NCBI GenBank assembly: GCA_016933275.1
Contig: JAFGBI010000011.1
Coordinates: 1 to 37,648 of the forward strand
Source of the DNA: Polyangiaceae bacterium
GTDB lineage: Bacteria > Myxococcota_A > Polyangia > Polyangiales > Polyangiaceae
DNA: 37,648 bases
Direction: 5' to 3'
Part shown: in pieces, positions 1-7,554 of the stretch
Position numbering within the stretch: the stretch's first letter is position 1
Layout of the letters: every line of letters starts with the position of its first letter
Made by a program: the position numbers and the translations under genes
Notes under the pieces: generated by a model
The model's input: only the letters and a program-made list of their open reading frames with translations
Database searches by the model: none
What the model was told of the DNA's origin: nothing

Positions 1-152
1 AAGAGGCCTTCGACCGACTCGGACTCCAGGATCCCGAGCAGCACATCGCCGGACGTGGCCGGGTGTGACACCCTCCCCGCCATTTCTTCCGAGGTCCGCG
101 CACCGCCGTGGGTACCCACCGAGCCGCCGAGCGCGTCCACGAAATGATCCAT
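1..152 (-). CDS. 5' part of a gene leaving the left edge; product not recognised
   Basis: An open frame starts at the ATG at 152-150 and runs 50 codons to the window edge with G or C at most third positions, as in the real genes here. The N-terminus begins MDHFVDALGG, and residues 21-50 contain EEMAGRVSHPATSGDVLLGI followed by an acidic stretch. That stretch faintly recalls the N-terminal helical repeat of Clp ATPases, which have a GH-P-x-x-x-x-D-x-L-L-G-x-L pattern, but this is only an impression. No clear Shine-Dalgarno sequence precedes the ATG. It lies 104 bp downstream of the esterase gene on the same strand. The rest is outside the window, so the function stays open. Confidence 0.4.
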   Translation of the reverse strand, partial: MDHFVDALGGSVGTHGGARTSEEMAGRVSHPATSGDVLLGILESESVEGL

Positions 153-256
153 CGCGCGCGGTCAGGGTCTGTTCCCGAACCAATGTGGGAAGCTCGCCGG
201 TCGTTCCAGTGACACTGTGCCGAGCTGGGCAACCTGTCCGCACGGCCTCCCCGCCG

Positions 257-1795
257 CTACCACCCCAGCGTTGTCCCGAGCTCGGCGGTGAGCTCCTCGG
301 CCATTCTCTCGTGGGTCGCGAGGCTCGGGTGCCAGTCGCAGCCGTAGCCTTCGGACCCTTCGGTGGGATTGAGCTCGAAGGCGAGGATCCGGTCGTCACC
401 GGCATGGTTGCGGTTCGTCACCGCGTTCTCGATGTAGCCACGCACCGCCGTGAGATCGTCGCCGCTCAAGAGCGGACCGATGGTAGCGAGGATGAACGCG
501 TTCGGGTGGGCGGCGCGGATCGCCTCGAGCAGCGCCTCGTACGCACTCTCGAACTCCGCCTGGCTCGGATCGTCGTCGGTGCTGAAATCGTTGGTGCCGA
601 GGTTGACGACCACGGCATCCACTTGAAAGCTCCCGAAATCCCAGACGCTGTCTTCACGGTCCGGGAGCGTCCGGTCGTAGTAGATGGGCAGGGGATCGAC
701 GCAGCTGTTCGCGTCGTCACCGTAGTTGCAGACGACGCCCTTCCCAGACCACGCGATGGTGCTGAGCTCGGCCCCGAGGTTGCGCGCGGCGATGGCGCCG
801 TAGGTGAGGTAGTGGTTCTCGGTGTCGGCGCTGAAGCCACAGTACTGGTCCGCTCCCTCGTTGCCGTAGCCACACGTGATCGAGTCCCCGATCACCTCGA
901 GCCGCCGATCGGGGGCGGGGGGCGGCGCCAGGAGCGCTCCAGAGCCAAAGTCGAAGCCCAGGAAATGCGACTCCCCCTGGTTGGCCTCGGTGCGACGATA
1001 GAGCTCGAGGACATGGGTGCCGGCACCGAGGTCGTCCGCGACTACGTTCGTGCCCGGCGACGCCGAGAGCTTCGGCGTCAAGAAACCGTCGACCACCACA
1101 GTGTACTGTTGGCGGTCGCCGAGCTCCACACTGACGCCGGTGCCCTGGAACCGCGCGATGACGCCGCAGCCCGACCAGGCGCAGCGCACGTCGGCGGGGT
1201 CGCTCTGATCGACGCGACCCACCCAGTGGAGCCCGGGAGGAGCCTCCCCACCCGCGCCGCCGGTGCCCCGTTCGCCCGCCGCTCCTCCCGAACTATGATC
1301 GCCGCCCGCGCCGGTGGCGCCGGCACCCGCGAAGCCGCCGGTGACGCCGGCACCGCCCGCGGCCACCCCACCCGAACCCGACGCACCCCCGCTGGTCGCA
1401 CCGCCCGTCACCGGGTTTCCGCCCGAGCCCGAGCTGCCGCCCGTGGTCGAGCCGCCGGAGCCGGCACGGCCGCCCGTGCCGCTCGCACCACCGGATCCGC
1501 CGCGGCCACCGGTGGTCGAGCCGCCGGTATTGCCCGGGCCCGCGCCGCCCGAGGCATTGCCACCGGTGGTTCCCGCCCCGCCGGTGGCTGCTCGGCCGCC
1601 CGTGCCTCCTGCCCCCGTACCGCCGAGGCTGCTCCCACCGGTCCCGCCCGTAGCGTCGGTGGGATCGTCCGACGCCTTGGAGCAGCCGAGACAGGTGAAG
1701 AGCGCGGCAAGCAGCGCCACCCCGACCATGGGCTTCCGGTATCCGCGGTCGCGACCGTGAAGGTCGTGTTCGAGCTCACGGGGGGAATGCAGCAT
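257..1795 (-). CDS. Carbohydrate esterase family 2-like SGNH acetyl-esterase lipoprotein
   Basis: Predicted secreted deacetylase acting on acetylated plant polysaccharide such as xylan or glucomannan. From the ATG at 1795 (GAGG three bases upstream) the product is 512 residues: a signal peptide with hydrophobic core VGVALLAALFTCLGC and likely lipid-modified Cys38; a Gly/Thr/Ser/Ala linker at about 39-186; a beta-sandwich-like domain at about 187-295 (starting GLHWVGRVD); and an SGNH hydrolase domain to the end. Visible catalytic features are GDSITCGYG (Ser about 305), NLGTND (about 399-403) and CDWHPS (Asp about 487, His about 489). A jelly roll before an SGNH domain, with the GDSITCGYG and DWHP motifs, is typical of CE2 enzymes. 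Another ATG at 1729, just before the hydrophobic core, is an alternative start. The open frame extends to 2044, but that part lacks coding character. Confidence 0.85.
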   Translation of the reverse strand: MLHSPRELEHDLHGRDRGYRKPMVGVALLAALFTCLGCSKASDDPTDATGGTGGSSLGGTGAGGTGGRAATGGAGTTGGNASGGAGPGNTGGSTTGGRGGSGGASGTGGRAGSGGSTTGGSSGSGGNPVTGGATSGGASGSGGVAAGGAGVTGGFAGAGATGAGGDHSSGGAAGERGTGGAGGEAPPGLHWVGRVDQSDPADVRCAWSGCGVIARFQGTGVSVELGDRQQYTVVVDGFLTPKLSASPGTNVVADDLGAGTHVLELYRRTEANQGESHFLGFDFGSGALLAPPPAPDRRLEVIGDSITCGYGNEGADQYCGFSADTENHYLTYGAIAARNLGAELSTIAWSGKGVVCNYGDDANSCVDPLPIYYDRTLPDREDSVWDFGSFQVDAVVVNLGTNDFSTDDDPSQAEFESAYEALLEAIRAAHPNAFILATIGPLLSGDDLTAVRGYIENAVTNRNHAGDDRILAFELNPTEGSEGYGCDWHPSLATHERMAEELTAELGTTLGW

Positions 1796-2075
1796 ATTCC
1801 TCGACGTCCCGGCTGGCGGCGCCAGACCGCTCTCATCATGACCCTGAAATGATCCCCCAAGGCTTGCCGCCCAAGTCCGCGAGGATAGCCGGGCGGGAGG
1901 ACGCATGGTTCGCCCGGCGAGAGGGATTGTAGCGGGAGGAGGGTGTAATGGTCCAGGGAATTTTGTCGAGGAATTTGGGTCATGACACCCCACCTCGCGC
2001 CTCCTTCGACGCGGCACTCGATATCCACCACGACGTCGGCTCACCGCTCGTCGGGCGCGACGAGCGGATCATCGC

Positions 2076-2357
2076 CTATGCGCTTCGTGCGCTTCCCATG
2101 ATGTACTTCGGTGCCCGTCCGATGGCCTCGACGGTGGCGTCGAGCATCGCGATCACCTCGCCCGCCGTCGGCTCCTCGTACCAGACGGCTGTGCCGACGA
2201 TCCAGCGCGAGAAGTGATCCATCGTGATGCCAAGCCACCCCGCGAAGGGCCACACCTGACGCCAAGCCTCGGGGACCCGAGGTACCCAGAAGCCGGAAAC
2301 GGTCGGCATGACGGTGAGGTCGACGTTGAAGACGTGACCCGGTTTCTTCGCCGTCAC
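2076..2357 (-). pseudogene. Fragment of a DDE integrase-type transposase
   Basis: The frame begins MTAKKPGHVFNVDLTVMPT and contains PFAGWLGITMDHFSRWIVG, then PTAGEVIAMLDATVEAIGRA and PKYIMGS. This is the pattern of the rve catalytic core of IS3/IS481-like transposases: the first catalytic Asp lies in NVDLT, followed by DHFSR and a PKY-I segment. In intact family members PKY-I leads into the second catalytic Asp (TDxGxQF). Here it is replaced by GSARSA and a stop, so the second Asp and the final Glu are gone. The N-terminal DNA-binding part is also missing. The upstream end abuts an RHS fragment on the opposite strand at about 2357, suggesting a recombination junction. It cannot encode an active enzyme. 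Confidence 0.7.
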
Positions 2358-2392
2358 CGTGCGCCCGCGCGGTCGCGGATGCCGGCGACTCT

Positions 2393-2821
2393 GTGACGCG
2401 GTGGATGCGCTACGACTCGCTCGGGCGGATGGTGCTCAATGTCGAGCCGAACACCAGCGGGGGGTTCGAGCCGGATCCGAACGTTGAGGCGCCGCTTGGG
2501 GGTGCGCTGAAGGCGTGGCGGTACGTGTACGACAACCAAGGCACGCTCGTCGGCAAGAGCGATGCGCGCGGATGCGGCGTGCACTTCGCCTACGACGCGG
2601 CGGGGCGATTGCTTGGCGAAGAGTACTCGCCGTGCGAGGCGTGGCATCCCGCGTATTCGGCCGCCACCACGACCGGGATGGATGGCTACGAGTCAACCGG
2701 CTGGTGGCTGGGTGAGCGACCCGACCGCCGAGGCCGACTGTCGCCCGCGTGGTACAGGATCGGGGAGCCCATGCCACATGGGAGCAGATCCTTCGTAACG
2801 GCTAAGATATCGCGTAGTTAG
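2393..2821 (+). pseudogene. RHS/YD-repeat protein fragment
   Basis: The reading frame holds RHS-type repeats: RWMRYDSLGRMVLNVEP, then WRYVYDNQGTLVGKSDARG and VHFAYDAAGRLLGEEYSPC. The YD-repeat pattern (Y-D-x-x-G-R-L, D-x-x-G-x-L) is characteristic of large RHS toxin-delivery proteins, which normally have dozens of repeats and a core domain. Only about 90 recognisable residues remain. Past about 2690 (after ATTTGMDGYE) the sequence loses RHS character and stops at 2821. The frame is open upstream of the GTG at 2393 to about 2340, but homology fades at the transposase junction. There is no signal peptide, core domain or toxin tip, so this is a displaced gene piece rather than a functional effector. 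Confidence 0.7.
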
Positions 2822-2871
2822 GCGCAGATGACGGAGAACAAACCAGGGCCTGTCGGGTAGGTATCGGTTGC

Positions 2872-3093
2872 CTAGTCCAATAGCCCCGAGAGGTCCCAGT
2901 GAACGCAGCCTACCAGCAGATCGAGCAACAGGAAGCAGCCTTCTCGTCGCAGCACCGTGCGCACCCACTCTAGCCCCGGTACGCGAAGTGCGACCCGCAG
3001 CAGCACTTGGGCGCTCGCCGTGCACAACCGCCTCACCCCTTCCACTGTGCCTTGCCCGATGACCAGCGCGCGCAGCGTCAAGGCAGTGCACAC
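2872..3093 (-). CDS. Possible small protein or gene fragment, unrecognised
   Basis: A 73-codon frame from a GTG at 3093 reads VCTALTLRALVIGQGTVEG, then RRLCTASAQVLLRVALRVPG and ends in a hydrophobic, Leu-rich segment (REGCFLLLDLLVGCVHWDL). The composition is more protein-like than the Arg/Pro-rich shadow frames around it, and the frame is open 24 bases further upstream to a TAG. No Shine-Dalgarno sequence is visible and I recognise no family. Given the transposase and RHS fragments beside it, it may be the C-terminal remnant of a larger gene. Confidence 0.25.
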   Translation of the reverse strand: MCTALTLRALVIGQGTVEGVRRLCTASAQVLLRVALRVPGLEWVRTVLRREGCFLLLDLLVGCVHWDLSGLLD

Positions 3094-3648
3094 CCTGGTG
3101 CGAATTGTGCTCTAGCTTCTTCGTACGCGACCAATTCATGGACGCATCCGGACTTCGTCCGGCGCGCAAGATTCGTCTGCACTCGGTCGTTCCATAGCGC
3201 GGGGAGTTCGTGTGGCGCCGTGCTCGCCTGGGTAAGGGCTCTGCGCTTCGCTCCGACCCTCTCCGCGGGCTGGTGCGGTGGCCTTGACCCAGTCTGCGCG
3301 CGGCACGGGCAGTGCCCGTGGGCGCCGGCGAGCCAGCCTCACGCGGCCGGCCGGCGCAGGAAGGGATCGCTGTCGCTCACGGCCGGGACCGACGAGGCAG
3401 CGCGCGAGCCGGCTGAGCCGAGCTCAGCGGGCATCGGCGGAGGGGTTCAGAGCGACCAGCGGCGGGACGGTGAAAGGTCCAACGGGCCCTCGTCCCCCCG
3501 ACGAGTCTTTTTCTCGCGCCAGCACGTCTCGGGCTCCGTCCATGGATCGCCGACCCGCGCCGGGCGGCATCGCTTCATCGGCACTGCCGCTCGCCGGCAG
3601 GTGAGCGCCCCGACCCCAACCACACCGAGGATAGAGGAGGAAAAGAGA
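3094..3648. other. Intergenic, no supported gene
   Basis: The frame of the downstream lipoprotein is open through this stretch back to 3007, but its translation is Arg/Ala/Pro-rich and lacks any domain. The real start of that gene is placed at 3649 on Shine-Dalgarno evidence. I see no RNA gene or clear promoter here. Confidence 0.5.
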
Positions 3649-6048
3649 ATGCTGCTTCGTCGAACTCGCCCCAACCGCTGGCAAGCTTGTGCAGACTCTC
3701 TGGTGGCGCTAGCGATTGCTGGCTGCGGCTCTGGCGGTGGCGGTTCTCATGGCGGCACCGAGCCAGGGACCAGTGGCGGACACGCCACCGGCGGCGCCAG
3801 CGCGGGCGCGACCGCTCGGGCCGCGGGCGACTCCGGTGGGCCGAGCACCAGTGGCGCGGGCGCGGGCGTGAGCGCGGGCGCGGGCGTGAGCGCGGGCGCG
3901 GGCGCTCGCGGTACCGGAGGCGCCAGCGTGACCGCGGGTGCACCGGGCAGCGGCGGCAGGACCGGCGCCTCGGGCGGCTCGGGCCCGAGCGGCGGTTCAG
4001 GGGGAGCGAGCGGTGGCTCCGGCGAACTGGCCACCGGCGGCGCGGGCGGCAGCTGCGATACCTGTCCATCCGAAGGTGCCACCGTCTGCGAGGCAGGGAC
4101 GCTCCAGCTCTGCACCCGCGACTCCCGCTCCTGCCTCGTCTGGACCGCCGAGCCTTGCCTCGACGGATTCTGCATCAACGCCACGACCTGCGGCGTCTGC
4201 GAGCACGAGTGCTCCGCCGAGGGTGTCACCGAATGCACCGAGGGGCGCCTGCGTACCTGTGTCGCCGACGCGAACGACTGTCTCGCCTGGGGACCAGACA
4301 CCGCCTGCCCCACTGGCTCCTGCGCCACGGCCACCCAGTGCGTCTCCTGTATCGACGACTGTTCTCCCCGCGGCCAGGCCGAATGCTCCGGCGGTAGCAT
4401 CCGCAGCTGCGTCCAGGACGAGGACGGGTGCCTGAACTGGGGCGAGCCCGTGCCCTGCCCGACGGCGGAGTGCGACGGATCCGACGCTTGCGCCGGCTGC
4501 ACCAACGACTGCAGCGCGGGCGCCACCGAGTGTCAGGATGGGATCATTCAACACTGCGAGGCCAACTCGTCCGGTTGCATCAGCTGGAGCGAGCCAGCAC
4601 CGTGCATAGACGGTTTCTGTGCCAGCACTACCGCCTGCGGGGTGTGTGTGCACGAGTGCGCCACGGGCAGCGCCCAGTGCACCGACGGCATCCGGCGCCT
4701 CTGTCAGACCAACGCCGACGGCTGCCGCACCTGGTCCGCCGCGATCGTCTGCGCGAGCGGCACCTGCCAGGACTCCAGCAGCTGCAGTGAGGTGTGCGAG
4801 GACCAATGCTACGAAGGCGCCAGCCAATGCTCGGAAGGCCAAATCCGGACCTGCGAGATGGCACCGAGCGACGTCTGCCGGCACTGGAGCGACTGGACCG
4901 CTTGCCCCAGCGGACAGTGCCAGAACGACGCCGCTTGCCAGGGGGGCGCGACCATCACCTGGGTGCTGCATGCCTTGGACGGCTGGGACGGACAAGACTG
5001 GGGCATCGACGTCGGCGACATCGATGGGGACGGCTCCCTGGACGTGGTCGTGATGAGCGACTCGAACGGCCCTTTCTGGTACCCAAACACCGATCCAGCA
5101 CGGGGAGCCCTTGGACGTGCCCCCGGCATCCACTTGGGGTCGCACCACGGTTATGCCGTGGCGCTGGCTGATGCTGACGGTGACGGCGACCTCGACGTCT
5201 TCGGAACAGGAGAAGGCCTCAGCAGGTGGACGAACGAGGATCGTGATTCGTGGTGGGACGAGCTCTGGTTGGCCGGGGAGTCCACTGGCCTGGCGGTGGG
5301 GGATCTAAACGGGGATGGCGCAGCGGATGTCTTCTTCATCGACGAGGATGACACCGTGTACTTCGTCGAGGGTGGAGAGACTCGGTACCCTCCCCGTCAC
5401 TACGTCGGAGATCTGCCCGGAAATGGGCGGGAGCTGAGTCTCGCCGATATGGACGGCGACGGTGATCTGGACGTGCTCGGTGTTTCCGAGAGCTATTTGA
5501 GCTGGGGGCAGTGGATACATGGCCGCATTCGCTGGTGGGAAAACGCCGGTGACCTCGACAACTGGAGTTGCCGATTCAGCATGTCTGCAAACGCATCCTC
5601 GGCCTTCGCCGGGGACATAGACGGCGACGGCGATCTGGATGTCGCCAGTGTTGGGCCGAGCAATGACGATGTGATGGGCTGGTGGGAGAACGTCGATGGT
5701 ACTGGTAGATCCATGACGTTCCACGGGCTCCCCAACGGGGGCAACCCCGCCGACGCAAAGTTCCACGTGGCCGATATCGATGCGGATGGGAACCAGGATA
5801 TCGTCATTGGGACAGCACAGGTCTTCGTCGGAGGCTGGGTGCGGTGGTTCCGCAACGCAGACGGTCTCGGCACCCAGTGGGAAGTCCAATCGGTCGCCGA
5901 GGCTCCCGACTATGAGCCCTTTCAGTATGTCAATGACATCGAGGTGGCCGATCTGACTGGTGACGGACGCCTGGACGTCATCGCGACTCTCTATGAGGCG
6001 CAAGGCGACTACTGGAACTTCGTCTGGTGGGAGCAGGTGCGGGAGTGA
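3649..6048 (+). CDS. Lipoprotein with six Cys-rich repeats and a seven-repeat VCBS/FG-GAP propeller
   Basis: The ATG at 3649 follows AGGAGG (3636-3641) at a suitable distance, giving 799 residues. The signal peptide ends in ALAIAGC, so Cys26 should be lipidated. A Gly/Ala/Ser/Thr linker (about 27-135) includes an 18-bp DNA unit repeated twice at 3868-3903. Residues about 136-431 hold six repeats of about 48 residues, each opening C-x2-[EDN]-C and carrying about eight Cys plus a C-x2-W step, probably disulphide-bonded. From about 436 seven FG-GAP/VCBS repeats follow, each with a DxDGDGxxD-like calcium loop: DIDGDGSLD, DADGDGDLD, DLNGDGAAD, DMDGDGDLD, DIDGDGDLD, DIDADGNQD and DLTGDGRLD. Seven such repeats normally form one closed beta-propeller. 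It is probably a surface adhesion or binding protein; no catalytic motif is seen. Confidence 0.85.
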   Translation: MLLRRTRPNRWQACADSLVALAIAGCGSGGGGSHGGTEPGTSGGHATGGASAGATARAAGDSGGPSTSGAGAGVSAGAGVSAGAGARGTGGASVTAGAPGSGGRTGASGGSGPSGGSGGASGGSGELATGGAGGSCDTCPSEGATVCEAGTLQLCTRDSRSCLVWTAEPCLDGFCINATTCGVCEHECSAEGVTECTEGRLRTCVADANDCLAWGPDTACPTGSCATATQCVSCIDDCSPRGQAECSGGSIRSCVQDEDGCLNWGEPVPCPTAECDGSDACAGCTNDCSAGATECQDGIIQHCEANSSGCISWSEPAPCIDGFCASTTACGVCVHECATGSAQCTDGIRRLCQTNADGCRTWSAAIVCASGTCQDSSSCSEVCEDQCYEGASQCSEGQIRTCEMAPSDVCRHWSDWTACPSGQCQNDAACQGGATITWVLHALDGWDGQDWGIDVGDIDGDGSLDVVVMSDSNGPFWYPNTDPARGALGRAPGIHLGSHHGYAVALADADGDGDLDVFGTGEGLSRWTNEDRDSWWDELWLAGESTGLAVGDLNGDGAADVFFIDEDDTVYFVEGGETRYPPRHYVGDLPGNGRELSLADMDGDGDLDVLGVSESYLSWGQWIHGRIRWWENAGDLDNWSCRFSMSANASSAFAGDIDGDGDLDVASVGPSNDDVMGWWENVDGTGRSMTFHGLPNGGNPADAKFHVADIDADGNQDIVIGTAQVFVGGWVRWFRNADGLGTQWEVQSVAEAPDYEPFQYVNDIEVADLTGDGRLDVIATLYEAQGDYWNFVWWEQVRE

Positions 6049-6100
6049 AACGGGTGCAGATCGGCCGTGCGCGACGCCGCTCGTCTGAAGGAGGAACAAC

Positions 6101-6442
6101 GTGAAGGTCTTGAAAACTGCAGCGATCATCATCGTCAGCCTCATCGGGCTGGTCGCGGCCGCCGTAGTCGTGTTCTGGTGGGGCTGGATACGAGCCCCGA
6201 GCAGCCAAGCCGTTTGCAGCAACGTGGTGAAGGTGTTCACGACGGAAGCCAAGCGCCGAGGGAAGGCCATGCCCCAGCTCGGGGTGGACCGCCTGCACAA
6301 ACAGTGTATCGCCAACGCCGGACCCGGGAAGTACGAGGGACTCGTGCCCTATGCGCGGAGGGCGAAGTGCATGGCCCGGGCGGATTCCATGGAGGCTCTC
6401 GAGCAGTGCGGAGATTCGGGCGATGCGGTCGCGAGGCCGTAG
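6101..6442 (+). CDS. Small single-pass membrane protein, function unknown
   Basis: The start is a GTG at 6101 preceded by a perfect AAGGAGG (6088-6094) with six bases of spacing, which strongly supports translation. The 113-residue product has one N-terminal membrane segment (AAIIIVSLIGLVAAAVVVFW, residues about 7-26) and a short basic extracytoplasmic or periplasmic part. That part has four Cys residues, in AVCSNV, HKQCIANAG, AKCMARAD and EQCGDSG, which could pair as two disulphides. It follows the VCBS lipoprotein by 52 bp on the same strand and may be cotranscribed with it. I do not recognise the family. The membrane segment could also be an uncleaved signal peptide. Confidence 0.7.
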   Translation: MKVLKTAAIIIVSLIGLVAAAVVVFWWGWIRAPSSQAVCSNVVKVFTTEAKRRGKAMPQLGVDRLHKQCIANAGPGKYEGLVPYARRAKCMARADSMEALEQCGDSGDAVARP

Positions 6443-6451
6443 GCCCGCCAG

Positions 6452-7324
6452 CTACAGGAGCCGCTGGATGCTCACGTGGATCTGGCTCTCGATGAGCCGC
6501 AGCACGCTCTCCTGCTCGCGGGTCGTCAGACGCAGGCGTTGCTTCATGCGATCACGGGTGCCCTGCGCGAGCCGATCCCTGGCCCGGGCGACCTGACGTG
6601 CGGCCGTGGCTCGGTGGACGCCGAACGCGCAGGCGATCTGCGCGGTGGTCAGCCCCCTGGCGTAGTGCATGCGCAACAGGTTGCGATCCTCGGGATCCAG
6701 GGCGTGGACCGTCTCCTCGAACGCGGTGCGAAACTCGCTACCATAAAGGGTCTTGAGGTACTCGAGTTCGGGCTCGGGCTCGGGCGCCGGCACCCCCAGG
6801 ATCGCCTCCTCCTGGTCTGAACGCGGCACGTTCTTCTGACGACGAAGATCATCCATGAGGGCGTGCGCCACGGTAACTCGGAACCAAGGGCGGAGCCGTC
6901 CCGTCCCGGAGTACCGAAGGATCTGGGGAGGAGATTTCGCGAATCCTACGAATAGCCGCTCCCGGATGTCCTGTCGGGCATCTGACGCGCGGTCGGGTGG
7001 AAGGCGCATCTTGGTGAGCGCGATCTCCAGCTCCCGGGCGTACTCCCGGTCGAACGCCTGCACCGCCCCAGCAATCCCGTGGCCACAGGCGAACGCGAGG
7101 TAGAGGTCCTCTATCGCAACCTTCTCCAGCTCGGCCGCCGATGGTTCCGCCATCACCGTCACCAGGTGCTGGTAGAATGTTCGCAGATCCACGTCGAGCT
7201 CGGGCCAGGCACCGCGAGCTCGGTCGGTCGCCGTGGCTGCGAGCACCTCCAATCTATCTGCTGGGTCGGGAACTCGCCCTGCCCGGGCGCATGCCTCCTG
7301 GAGCAGGCGTACGAGGTCGCTCAT
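6452..7324 (-). CDS. Sigma-70 family RNA polymerase sigma factor, Myxococcales type
   Basis: A 290-residue protein expected to bind core RNA polymerase and direct it to a specific promoter set. The N-terminal part (about 1-100) is an extension with DLYLAFACGHGIAGAVQAFD; region 2 spans about 100-165 (ERLFVGFAKSPPQILRYSG, then RPWFRVTVAHALMDDLRRQK); region 4 lies at about 215-262, with a helix-turn-helix in LTTAQIACAFGVHRATAARQ. Region 3 is absent, as in ECF factors. The extension and overall length fit the sigma factors of myxobacteria that I know from the Myxococcales-specific family. It is divergent from a Ser/Thr kinase gene, an arrangement that suggests the kinase signals to it. No anti-sigma gene adjoins it, unless the zinc-finger kinase at 10229 plays that part. 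Confidence 0.85.
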   Translation of the reverse strand: MSDLVRLLQEACARAGRVPDPADRLEVLAATATDRARGAWPELDVDLRTFYQHLVTVMAEPSAAELEKVAIEDLYLAFACGHGIAGAVQAFDREYARELEIALTKMRLPPDRASDARQDIRERLFVGFAKSPPQILRYSGTGRLRPWFRVTVAHALMDDLRRQKNVPRSDQEEAILGVPAPEPEPELEYLKTLYGSEFRTAFEETVHALDPEDRNLLRMHYARGLTTAQIACAFGVHRATAARQVARARDRLAQGTRDRMKQRLRLTTREQESVLRLIESQIHVSIQRLL

Positions 7325-7394
7325 GGTCTGGGTGCTCGCCCTCTCTCGTCTCTTCCGGATCGCCCGTTGTCAGAGACTAACCGTGCAAATATTC

Positions 7395-7447
7395 GCCTTC
7401 AAGGCGTTCGGGAGGCTCTGGGGAAGACACAGAATGAGGAGCTCCTC
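7395..7447. promoter_or_regulatory. Two short palindromes in a divergent promoter region
   Basis: Between the sigma factor and kinase starts lie gcctt-c-aaggc (7395-7405) and the 12-bp palindrome gaggagctcctc (7436-7447). They may be operator half-sites or chance palindromes in GC-rich DNA. No convincing -35/-10 or -24/-12 promoter is recognisable nearby. Confidence 0.2.
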
Positions 7448-7554
7448 GACGTGAACCGAAGCTCAGTCGGGCGGCCGGACAGCTGACTCTCGTGGTGTCG
7501 TGGGGCAGACCAGCGACCCAAGTAGGCGCTGCCATCATGCTAGGAAGTCGACAG

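Noticed and set aside
65..1852. Long plus-strand open frame opposite the CE2 gene
   Set aside because: It is the antisense shadow of a GC-rich gene with G/C third positions; its translation is Arg/Ala/Val-rich with no domain, while the minus strand has clear esterase motifs.
3090..3116. Copy of the palindromic element's end (gtgctctag near 3107)
   Set aside because: Only nine bases match, with no partner arm or similarity in the flanks, so chance is likelier.
3997..5148. 383-codon minus-strand frame opposite the Cys-repeat lipoprotein
   Set aside because: Low-complexity Ala/Gly/Val shadow of the repeat-coding strand without any recognisable domain.
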